This document shows positions 33,578 through 40,916 of a stretch of DNA of 64,000 bases, one piece after another. The first letter of the stretch is position 1. The number at the start of each line of letters is the position of its first letter. A model generated the notes under the pieces. It worked only from the letters and a program-made list of their open reading frames with translations. It had not been told where the DNA came from and ran no database searches. Location of the stretch: positions 248,001 to 312,000 of the forward strand of contig JAHBSZ010000002.1 in assembly GCA_019638845.1 (NCBI GenBank), read 5' to 3'. The translations under genes and the position numbers were made by a program. Source of the DNA: Salinibacterium sp. Its GTDB lineage: Bacteria; Actinomycetota; Actinomycetes; Actinomycetales; Microbacteriaceae.

Positions 33578-34014
33578 CCGTCCCGTCGGCTGATCGCCGC
33601 CACGACCGGAGGCGTGAACAGAAGCACCATCACGACGAGCGCCGGGATGAGCAGCCACCACCCGATCTCCGGTTGTGCGAGCACGCCCTGGAAACATCCA
33701 ATGGCAACCGCGCCCTGCAGCACCTGCCACACGATGGCCGCACCCCGCGTCCAGGCGCGCCCGCGCAGCACGTTGACGGCGATGAATCCGAGCCAAACCG
33801 CTGCAATGGCGGTGAGGATCAGCAGAGCGATCGCGCTCGCGAACGACAACGGCGTAGCCACGATCAATTCCACGATCAGATACACGGTTGCGGCAGTGAG
33901 CAATGCACATTCCGCGAACAACAACACCGCCACCGTGGTGACGAACGGGTGTCGGTCGACCCTCTTCACAACTTCACTCACAGCGTCATCCCATACAAAA
34001 CCATTGATTTGCAT
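33574..34014 (-). CDS. Small four-helix membrane protein of unknown function
   Basis: 146 residues with four hydrophobic segments (about 25-45, 55-80, 88-108, 118-138) and a short charged C-terminus. It resembles unnamed actinobacterial membrane proteins. No motif hints at a function. Start: ATG at 34014; the WhiB gene lies divergent 145 bases away. Confidence 0.75.
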   Translation of the reverse strand: MQINGFVWDDAVSEVVKRVDRHPFVTTVAVLLFAECALLTAATVYLIVELIVATPLSFASAIALLILTAIAAVWLGFIAVNVLRGRAWTRGAAIVWQVLQGAVAIGCFQGVLAQPEIGWWLLIPALVVMVLLFTPPVVAAISRRDG

Positions 34015-34159
34015 CTTCCGTTATGAGAGTCTATGTGAGGTTGATTTCTAGCTCCCAGTGTCGCGAGCGGGTCCCCACGAGTCTCGAACCCGATATCTCC
34101 AGGCCCCTGTTGGCCTGTACGCGGTGCCCCCAAGCCGCACGCACCTAAGGAGTACCACC

Positions 34160-34408
34160 ATGGATTGGCGCGACAAAGCTGCCTGCCTCACCGCAGACCC
34201 CGAGCTGTTCTTCCCCGTCGGGAACACGGGTCCTGCTGTCGACCAGATCGACAAGGCAAAGGCTGTGTGCGGGCGCTGCTCCGTGACTGAAATGTGCCTG
34301 CAGTATGCGCTCGACACCTCGCAGGACTCAGGTGTCTGGGGCGGCCTCAGCGAAGACGAGCGTCGCGCGCTCAAGCGTCGCGCCGCACGCGCCCGTCGCG
34401 CTTCCTAG
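34160..34408 (+). CDS. whiB1: WhiB1-type Fe-S transcriptional regulator
   Basis: 82 residues, with AAGGAG before the ATG. The four cluster cysteines are Cys9, Cys37, Cys40 and Cys46; the GVWGG turn is at 58-62, followed by a basic tail (RRALKRRAARARR) for DNA binding. The MDWRDKAAC start, PELFFPVGN and GVWGGLSEDERR match WhiB1, the essential nitric-oxide-sensitive member. Its neighbour on the other strand is a PdtaS-type kinase, a pairing common in actinobacteria. Confidence 0.95.
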   Translation: MDWRDKAACLTADPELFFPVGNTGPAVDQIDKAKAVCGRCSVTEMCLQYALDTSQDSGVWGGLSEDERRALKRRAARARRAS

Positions 34409-34411
34409 GCT

Positions 34412-35908
34412 TCAGCCTCGGTTCAGCCAGGTCAGCGGGATTTCGATAGTCACTTCTGTCCCGCTGCCCATCAACGTGTGCCAGTCGATGGTGCCACCAA
34501 GTTCTCCCTGAATGAGCGTGCGCACGATCTGCGTTCCCAGCCCTGACCCGACCTTGCCTTCCGCAAGACCGACACCGTTGTCCCGTACTTTCACGGTCAG
34601 CAGGTCATCCGTTCGCTGAGCGACGATCTCGACCTCGCCGTCTGCTCGGCCGGCAAGTCCGTGCTCGACAGCATTCGTGACGAGCTCCGTCAGCGCGAGG
34701 GCGAGCGGCGTCGCGTATTCACTCGGCAGGGTGCCGAAACTTCCCGTCGAGGTCGGGCGCACTGTCGTGTTGTGGCTGGAGGCGACCTCGGCGATCAACA
34801 TGAGAACCCGGTCGAACACCACATCGAAATCGACGTTCTGGTTGAGCCCTTCGGACAGGGTGTCGTGCACGACGGCGATCGCGGCCACTCGGCGCATCGC
34901 CTGCCCGAGGGCTTCCCGTGCGACATCACTGTGGGTACGTCTCGCCTGAATCCGCAGAAGCGATGCGACCGTCTGGAGGTTGTTCTTGACCCGGTGGTGG
35001 ATCTCGCGGATCGTGGCATCCTTCGTGATCAGCTCACGTTCCTGATGCCGGATCTCGGTCGCATCGCGGCACAGCACGATCGCGCCAACCCGCTCGCCCC
35101 GGTTGCGAATCGGAATCGTACGAAGCGACACCGTGACCCCGCGGGCCTCGATATCGGTGCGCCACGGTGCACGACCCGTGACCACGAGGGGAAGCGACTC
35201 GTCAACGACGGTCTGACCCGCGATGAGGCCGGTGGTGACGTCGGCAAGTGACTCGGCCTCGAGCTCTCCTGCAAAGCCCATCCGGTTGAATGCGGAAAGT
35301 GCGTTGGGGCTCGCGAAGGTGACGATCCCGTCGACGTCGAGCCGAATAAGACCGTCGGATGCTCGGGGCGCGCCCCGGCGCGGCCCCGTCGGAGCACCCA
35401 AGTCGGGGAAGTCGCCGGACGCGATCATGGCGAAGAGGTCGTTTGCACACTCGTTGAACGTCAGTTCCTGGCGGGAAGGCGTGCGCGCCTCGCTCAGGTT
35501 CGTATGACGGGTGATGACCGCGATGGGGCACTCGGTAGTCGCCTTGCCGCTCGGGCTCAACCTGCGCAACACGGGAACTGCACGCACCCGGGTCGGTGTC
35601 TCTTCGTACCAGTCGGGAGCTGCGGTGTCGACGATGCGCGCAGTCTCGAACGCCTCCGTGACCTGTTCTTTCCACTCGGGCTTGATGGCCTGCCCGACGA
35701 AATCACGATAGAACAGTGTCGCTGAGCTTGAGGGCCGCGCGTGCGCAACGGCAACGAAACTATCCTCGTCGCCGGGTACCCAGAGGACGATGTCGGCGAA
35801 CGCAAGGTCAGCCAGAAGCTGCCAGTCCCCGACGAGCAGGTGCAACCACTCGATGTCGGCCTCGCTCGAGCGTCCCTCGGCCTGAACGAGATCACTGAGC
35901 GTCGACAT
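34412..35908 (-). CDS. pdtaS: PdtaS-type sensor histidine kinase
   Basis: 498 residues, soluble. An N-terminal GAF-like domain (about 10-160) is followed by a PAS domain (about 180-285). The HisKA_2 dimerisation helix carries EIHHRVKNNLQTVASLL with the phospho-accepting His304 or His305. The HATPase domain has ALTELVTNAVEHG and VRDNGVGL. PdtaS phosphorylates PdtaR, an RNA-binding antiterminator response regulator, which is not in this window. No membrane segments are seen. It converges on whiB1 with three bases between the stops. Confidence 0.93.
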   Translation of the reverse strand: MSTLSDLVQAEGRSSEADIEWLHLLVGDWQLLADLAFADIVLWVPGDEDSFVAVAHARPSSSATLFYRDFVGQAIKPEWKEQVTEAFETARIVDTAAPDWYEETPTRVRAVPVLRRLSPSGKATTECPIAVITRHTNLSEARTPSRQELTFNECANDLFAMIASGDFPDLGAPTGPRRGAPRASDGLIRLDVDGIVTFASPNALSAFNRMGFAGELEAESLADVTTGLIAGQTVVDESLPLVVTGRAPWRTDIEARGVTVSLRTIPIRNRGERVGAIVLCRDATEIRHQERELITKDATIREIHHRVKNNLQTVASLLRIQARRTHSDVAREALGQAMRRVAAIAVVHDTLSEGLNQNVDFDVVFDRVLMLIAEVASSHNTTVRPTSTGSFGTLPSEYATPLALALTELVTNAVEHGLAGRADGEVEIVAQRTDDLLTVKVRDNGVGLAEGKVGSGLGTQIVRTLIQGELGGTIDWHTLMGSGTEVTIEIPLTWLNRG

Positions 35909-35917
35909 GGAACAAGA

Positions 35918-37102
35918 TTAGCTGCGCGCAGGGGGCGCCACGATGCGGCCCTCGACCAGCGACCGAATCGCGAGCCGCGCTGGCGACTTCGGGGCGGCGT
36001 CAGCGAGCGTGCGACCGCCGAGCACCGCGACATCGACTGCCGCCTGATCGTGCGGAACGAGTACTGGCGCTTCGATACCGCCGAAGCGCGACAGAGTTTG
36101 CGTCACCTGGCCGTGCGGATTCATCCCGATCGCCGACGCCCGCACGCGATTCATGACCACTGTCACGTCACGCGACGTGGCGACCTCCTCGAGATCGACG
36201 TACGCCCGCAGAAACCGGGACAATCCCACGGGATCAGCAGACCCGACGGCGACGAGCTGATCGGCCTCTCGTACTGCGGTCACCGCAGCTGCGTTTCGAC
36301 GCGGTGCAAACAGGTCGCTCGAGATCTCTTCGTCATTTTCCAGGCTCGATCCCACATCGAGCACCGCGACATCGACCCAATCTCGAAGCAGCGCGATCAC
36401 CCCAGCCACTCGCTCCCCTGACAACTCGGGCCACCGGCTCGGTCGTCCGATCCCGGTGAGCACTCGGAACCCGCCCAGCGTCGACTCATAGCGCTGAGCG
36501 ATACGATCCAGTTCGTCGATCGTGAGAGCTTTGCTACCCGCGAGCCTGCACGCGGCCGCGAAGCCCGGAGCCTCGTCAAGCATGCCGAGCGCCGGTGCTA
36601 CTGACGCGCCATGGGTGTCCACGTCCGCGAGTGCCACGGTGTGCCCGAGGGCCGCGAGCTCGGCAGCGATCCCGATGGCGATGGTCGTGCGGCCCGGGGC
36701 GCCTGCCGGTCCCCATACGGTGAGGATCGTGCCGCGACCGTCCCGCGCGCGAGCCGGGGCTGGGCGGGGCGAGCCGGTCAGCCCGTCTTCGATCGAGGAC
36801 CAGCCGGCCGCGGCATCCGTGGTCTCGACAAGGCCGAGGGATGCCGCAAGCCGCCGGCCCGCATCACCGGTGGTGAGGGCGATGACCCGCACGCCGGAGT
36901 CATCACACGCGGCAAGCACCCGAGGCCCCAAGTAGCGTGGCTCGGCAGCGACAACCAGCGCCTCGGGGCGAAGCGCCACGACGAGGGAAGCGGCCTCGGC
37001 GGCACTGGCCGCGCGCGCGACCACCTCGTGTCCGTGCCGCTGGGCCTGCTCGGCGAGCACAGTCTCTTGGGCAACCGGAACGGCAAGGGCGAGCCGCGCC
37101 AC
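35918..37102 (-). CDS. CpaE/TadZ-like MinD-family ATPase
   Basis: 394 residues from the GTG at 37102, one base after the stop of the SAF-domain gene. The first 120 residues resemble a degenerate receiver domain. The ATPase half has VWGPAGAPGRTTIAIGIA in the deviant Walker A place, with Arg where the family usually has Lys, then ALADVDTHGASVAPAL and VAVLDVGSSLE. In pilus systems such proteins localise the Tad machinery. No pilin, ATPase CpaF or secretin gene is nearby, so this and the SAF protein form an isolated pair whose role is unknown. Confidence 0.85.
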   Translation of the reverse strand: MARLALAVPVAQETVLAEQAQRHGHEVVARAASAAEAASLVVALRPEALVVAAEPRYLGPRVLAACDDSGVRVIALTTGDAGRRLAASLGLVETTDAAAGWSSIEDGLTGSPRPAPARARDGRGTILTVWGPAGAPGRTTIAIGIAAELAALGHTVALADVDTHGASVAPALGMLDEAPGFAAACRLAGSKALTIDELDRIAQRYESTLGGFRVLTGIGRPSRWPELSGERVAGVIALLRDWVDVAVLDVGSSLENDEEISSDLFAPRRNAAAVTAVREADQLVAVGSADPVGLSRFLRAYVDLEEVATSRDVTVVMNRVRASAIGMNPHGQVTQTLSRFGGIEAPVLVPHDQAAVDVAVLGGRTLADAAPKSPARLAIRSLVEGRIVAPPARS

Positions 37103-37103
37103 G

Positions 37104-37721
37104 TCAGCGGACCGGAATCGCTGCGGGCACAATCGACACCGCATCAGAGTTGGCGGTCGCCTCAAGCACCCGCGCAATGCGGGACGTCGGCACCAGCACC
37201 TCGACCGCTGTCGTCTGCCCACCCACCACGATCGACTCCGACTCGACGAGGCGCACCACGATCGCGCCGCTCACGATGACGGCGGGTGGTCCGAAGCGGC
37301 CGGCCTCACTCTCGCGGGCCGCCCACACATCGACCACCGAGCCTGACTGCACGGATGCCGCGAGCGCACCGCCCACGTCGAGCACGAGGGATGCGAACCG
37401 GAGGCCGTCGGCACTCCCGACTGCGGCGATCGGTACCAGCTCACCCTCCCCCACCGGACGGGTCACGACCACCCCCTCCGGCGGAATGTCACCCGGCGCG
37501 AGATAGTGTTCCGCGGCGGCGGCGAGCCGCACATCCACCACCACCAACTCGTCCCGCTGCACCCGGTCCCCCGGCGCGAGGGCTTCGCCCGCGGAGAGTA
37601 GTGGCGTGGTCGCGTCCGCGGCGGAGACAAGCCCAACAACCCCGACCACGGACGCCACCACAAGTGCCAGCCCGATGGCCAAGCGCGGATCAACGAGGAC
37701 ATTTCGCCGGGTGCGTGTCAT
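37104..37721 (-). CDS. SAF-domain membrane-anchored protein (CpaB/RcpC-like)
   Basis: 205 residues from the ATG at 37721; a GTG at 37742 is an alternative. One membrane segment (about 15-38) follows a basic start, then a SAF domain (about 45-110, with GDRVQRDELVVVDV and GVVVTRPVGEGELVP), then a beta-rich C-terminal region. In Flp pilus systems CpaB/RcpC carries such a domain on the outside of the membrane. It is paired with the CpaE-like ATPase but no other pilus gene is in the window. Confidence 0.83.
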   Translation of the reverse strand: MTRTRRNVLVDPRLAIGLALVVASVVGVVGLVSAADATTPLLSAGEALAPGDRVQRDELVVVDVRLAAAAEHYLAPGDIPPEGVVVTRPVGEGELVPIAAVGSADGLRFASLVLDVGGALAASVQSGSVVDVWAARESEAGRFGPPAVIVSGAIVVRLVESESIVVGGQTTAVEVLVPTSRIARVLEATANSDAVSIVPAAIPVR

Positions 37722-37808
37722 CCGGCCATGGTCGTCAGCCACAGGCGACGAGGTTCCAAGTTATCCACAGGTAGTCCACGCGACGCGAGGCGGTTCCATA
37801 ATCGTGAG

Positions 37809-38081
37809 ATGAACGACGACAGCCCCGCCGGGGGGCTCGCACGCTTCCTCACTCTCGCGGACGCCGCCGAGCTGCTCAGCATCACGACCAAGCAGGCATA
37901 CGACCTCATTCACTCCGGCGAGCTTCCCGCGATCCGAGTCGGCGCGGCCGGGCACTGGCGCGTCGAACGCAGCGTCATGGAGTCGTACATCGAGGCCAAG
38001 TACGAAGAGACTCGGCGCTACACCCTCTGGCGTCAGTCGGACTTCGCGAACGTCACCGCGTACGCTTTCAGCGAGTTATAG
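37809..38081 (+). CDS. Small MerR/excisionase-type DNA-binding protein
   Basis: 90 residues from the ATG at 37809. The helix-turn-helix is FLTLADAAELLSITTKQAYDLI followed by the wing GELPAIRVGAAGHWRVERS and a helical, acidic then aromatic tail. This is the HTH_17 fold also used in excisionases and BldC-type regulators. No recombinase is near, and its neighbours are chromosomal, so a housekeeping regulator is more likely than an element remnant. It ends in a six-base overlap with the converging gene at 38076. Confidence 0.85.
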   Translation: MNDDSPAGGLARFLTLADAAELLSITTKQAYDLIHSGELPAIRVGAAGHWRVERSVMESYIEAKYEETRRYTLWRQSDFANVTAYAFSEL

Positions 38082-38675
38082 CCGCACGAGCTGCAGCCCC
38101 GCGAGCGGAACGATGCGCACCTCGCGCACGGCGGACTCCCGCCGCGGGACGCCTCGCTCGTGCACCGCGAGATCGATATGATCGCGGCCGACCCGGTCGA
38201 GCGTGCCGTGCACTTCACCGACGGACAGCACCACGTCGATCGCGCGCCGCCTCCGGCACAGATCTCGCAACACGAACGTGAGGCCGAGGCGGCCGGAGAG
38301 GGACGACGGCACGTCGGGCGTTGCGGAACCTGAAAGACTCCGCGGTACGAGCGTGGGCTCGAGGGACACGGCAGCGAGGGCGGAGATCGGCACGATGCAC
38401 TGCTGGCCGCGTGAGCCCTCCGTCGCGATATCCGCCGAGAACCAGTCCCGTCCGAAGGCGACCGGATGCACGACCAGCCGCTGCCCTTGGGACAGTGTCA
38501 CAACCAAGCGGTGCGGTGCATCCTTACCGGAGTCGTGCAGCGCGACCAGTCGATCGCGTACGGAGAGTCGCCCCAACCTCAGTCGTTCCTCCTCGATCTC
38601 GAGATCGAGCTCCTCCGCGGTGAGCTCCCGTTCGAGCTGAGTTTCGAGATCGTCGAAGAGGTTCTCCCAGCGCAT
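38076..38675 (-). CDS. Conserved hypothetical protein
   Basis: 199 residues. An N-terminal acidic helix (DLETQLERELTAEELDLEIEEERLRL) is followed by beta-rich segments, e.g. RLVVTLSQGQRLVVHPVAFGRDWF and RRAIDVVLSVGEVHGTLDRVG. This recalls small-barrel proteins conserved near the secA region of Microbacteriaceae. No catalytic motif or membrane segment. Function unknown. Confidence 0.75.
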   Translation of the reverse strand: MRWENLFDDLETQLERELTAEELDLEIEEERLRLGRLSVRDRLVALHDSGKDAPHRLVVTLSQGQRLVVHPVAFGRDWFSADIATEGSRGQQCIVPISALAAVSLEPTLVPRSLSGSATPDVPSSLSGRLGLTFVLRDLCRRRRAIDVVLSVGEVHGTLDRVGRDHIDLAVHERGVPRRESAVREVRIVPLAGLQLVRL

Positions 38676-38840
38676 GACGGGACGTTACGCGTGCACTGGC
38701 GAACAAATGAGGGGTTATCCACAATCGTAGAAATACCGTAGACAGACCGTGGTTTCACCTGATTGAGTGTCGGTGGCCCTTCGGGGTAGAACGCACAGTC
38801 TGTGTCCTCGGATCCGTCCATCTGAACCACGGGAAGAACC

Positions 38841-39317
38841 ATGAGCCCTGCACCATCGCGTGACCGCCGCTCGGCCACCCCGGTCCGCGCAGCCCAGGAA
38901 ACACTGCCGTCCAAGATCATCCGGCCACGGTTCGTGCCCGATGAATTCTTCGGCCACCAGCCGACGTCGAGCGCCGAGCTCCCGGATCCGGCACCGTTGA
39001 TCGAAAACCTCACGCGCTGCGTCATTGAGATCCTGGCGGGTGCACGGGATCTCGAGCAGATCTCTCGTTGGGTTACCGACGACGTGTATCGCCACCTACT
39101 GAAGCGCGTTGTTTTGTCCGCGCGTGCCCGGCAGGCGACGGGCCGGGCAGCCTCCCGCCCGATCTTCACGATCGGATCGACGACGCGCTGTGCCCCACGC
39201 GACGGCGTCGTCGAGGCCGTCGTGATCGTCCGTGGACGAGCGCGCACGAGGGCCGTAGCCCTCCGCCTCGAGGGTCTTGACCAGCGCTGGCGCGCGACCG
39301 CTATCAATGTGCTCTGA
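38841..39317 (+). CDS. Rv3235-family protein
   Basis: 158 residues from the ATG at 38841, preceded by GGGAAGAACC. The first 60 residues are polar and probably flexible. The second half has the features I associate with the Rv3235 family: PLIENLTRCVIEILAGARDLEQISRWVTDDVYRHL in the helical part and a C-terminal RARAVALRLEGL-like strand ending in WRATAINVL. This family sits beside secA in many actinobacteria, as it nearly does here. Function unknown. Confidence 0.8.
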   Translation: MSPAPSRDRRSATPVRAAQETLPSKIIRPRFVPDEFFGHQPTSSAELPDPAPLIENLTRCVIEILAGARDLEQISRWVTDDVYRHLLKRVVLSARARQATGRAASRPIFTIGSTTRCAPRDGVVEAVVIVRGRARTRAVALRLEGLDQRWRATAINVL

Positions 39318-39350
39318 GATTGCGAAACTGATGCCGAAAGATTCTGCCGA

Positions 39351-40127
39351 CTAGGCGAGCTGCGAGGATACAGTCCAGGCGGTTCGCCGCACCACGCGCT
39401 CGAGCGCGTCTGCGCGGGAGGTGAAGTCGTCGGCCGACACGGATACCGACACCGCGCCGATGGTAGATCCGTGAGCCGAGCGCACGGGCGCGGCGATACA
39501 GGCCAGGCGCGGCATGTACTCCTCGACTTCCACGGCAATGCGTTCATGGCGCACGGTATCGAGCTGGGCGCGTAGCGCTGCGGCATCCGTCGAACTACGG
39601 TTCGTCAGGGCGCGCAAGGAGTGCTCCTCGAGGTGACGGTCGAGCTCTTCGCGGCTCTTGGCCGCGAGCATCAGCTTGCCGAAAGCCGTGACGTGGCTGG
39701 CATCAGCGAAGCCGGTGTGAAGTTGCCCAATGCGGGGATGAGCCGGCGAATCCGCGATGTGCGCGACGACGATCTCCTCGGCGTGAAACGCGGTCAAGTA
39801 CACCGGCGCGCGTAGCTCGTCTCGGGCCGCTTCAAGCATTGCCCGCACCTCGGGAGTCGCAAAGACCTGCCGGTTCACTGCCAAGCCCAGCAACGCGACG
39901 GTACGCCCGAGCACGTAGCGGGGTTCCTGACTCCGCCGCAGGAGATAACCCTGACGCTGCAACACCCCGACCAGACGGTAGGTGGTGGAAAGACTCAAGC
40001 CGAGCTCCGCGGCGATCGACGCGACATCCGCGCCATCGATGCTCGAACCGACTATCTCGAGCACCCTGAGCAGGCGTTCGGCCGCCTGCGTGCCCGACGC
40101 CGCCTCCTGCTCCATCGCGGTACCCAT
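39351..40127 (-). CDS. IclR-family transcriptional regulator
   Basis: 258 residues from the ATG at 40127; a second in-frame ATG at 40115 is possible. The winged helix (about 12-75) has DVASIAAELGLSLSTTYRLVGVL, followed by an IclR ligand domain with ADASHVTAFGKLMLA and LACIAAPVRSAHG. It is divergent from a PfpI-like gene at 40281 that may be its target. The spacing of 153 bases leaves room for promoters in both directions. Confidence 0.9.
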   Translation of the reverse strand: MGTAMEQEAASGTQAAERLLRVLEIVGSSIDGADVASIAAELGLSLSTTYRLVGVLQRQGYLLRRSQEPRYVLGRTVALLGLAVNRQVFATPEVRAMLEAARDELRAPVYLTAFHAEEIVVAHIADSPAHPRIGQLHTGFADASHVTAFGKLMLAAKSREELDRHLEEHSLRALTNRSSTDAAALRAQLDTVRHERIAVEVEEYMPRLACIAAPVRSAHGSTIGAVSVSVSADDFTSRADALERVVRRTAWTVSSQLA

Positions 40128-40280
40128 GACGCCATGGTACGACCGCGAGGGTGAGACCGGGCCGGGGATTTCAGCCCGATTCGCACATCGTGGGAACACG
40201 GCTTGTTCACCGATGGACCGGAGCCGCACGATGCGTATGGGTCGGCATCCTCGCCGCCCGCTGACAAGGAGGTTGGCCAC

Positions 40281-40844
40281 ATGGCTCGCATCATCATTCT
40301 CACCGGCGATGCCGCTGAGACACTCGAGGTTTTCTACCCCTACCACCGCCTGCAAGAAGCCGGCTTTGAGGTCCACATCGCCGCGCCGACGAAGAAGAAG
40401 TTGCAGTTCGTCGTCCATGACTTCGTCGAAGGCTACGACACCTACACCGAGAAGCCCGGGCACAGTTGGGATGCCGATATCGCCTTGGCCGATGTCAACC
40501 CGGACGACTACGTTGCCGCAGTAATCCCTGGAGGGCGCGCCCCTGAGTACCTCCGCAACAACGAAGATGCCAAGCGCATCGTCCGCGCCTTCTTCGAACG
40601 TCAGACCCCCGTCGCGGCGACCTGCCACGGCCCGCTGCTGCTCGCGTCTGCGGGAGTTCTCACTGGGCGCACGACCTCGGCCTACCCCGAGTTGGCGATC
40701 GACGTCGAGCTCGCAGGAGCGACCTTCGAGGGCGGCGGTGCAGTCGTCGACGGCAACCTCGTCAGCGCGCGCGCCTGGCCCGACAACGGAACCTGGATGG
40801 GTGCGTTCCTCAAGACACTGGAGGCTGCAGGCATCTCCGCCTGA
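40281..40844 (+). CDS. DJ-1/PfpI-family protein
   Basis: 187 residues from the ATG at 40281, with an AAGGAGG eight bases upstream. The DJ-1 fold shows IILTGDAAETLEVFYPYHRL, the conserved Glu of the fold, and the nucleophile elbow AATCHGPLLLASAGVL with its reactive Cys followed by His. Relatives are glyoxalases, deglycases or stress chaperone/proteases, so the activity cannot be fixed. Divergent from the IclR gene; a strong hairpin follows. Confidence 0.9.
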   Translation: MARIIILTGDAAETLEVFYPYHRLQEAGFEVHIAAPTKKKLQFVVHDFVEGYDTYTEKPGHSWDADIALADVNPDDYVAAVIPGGRAPEYLRNNEDAKRIVRAFFERQTPVAATCHGPLLLASAGVLTGRTTSAYPELAIDVELAGATFEGGGAVVDGNLVSARAWPDNGTWMGAFLKTLEAAGISA

Positions 40845-40859
40845 CGCTCGACAACCAGA

Positions 40860-40899
40860 ACAGCGACGCCGTCCGGAGAGTTCCGGGCGGCGTCGCTGT
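40860..40899. terminator. Bidirectional hairpin between PfpI-like gene and secA
   Basis: A perfect 12-base-pair stem (ACAGCGACGCCG with CGGCGTCGCTGT) and a 16-base loop lie between two converging genes. There is no T run, but such hairpins often serve as terminators in high-GC actinobacteria. Confidence 0.75.
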
Positions 40900-40916
40900 C
40901 AATCGAACTTCGGCGG

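Noticed and set aside
37809-38081. Excisionase marking a second integrated element
   Set aside because: No recombinase, att repeats or tRNA is near, and both sides are ordinary chromosomal genes.
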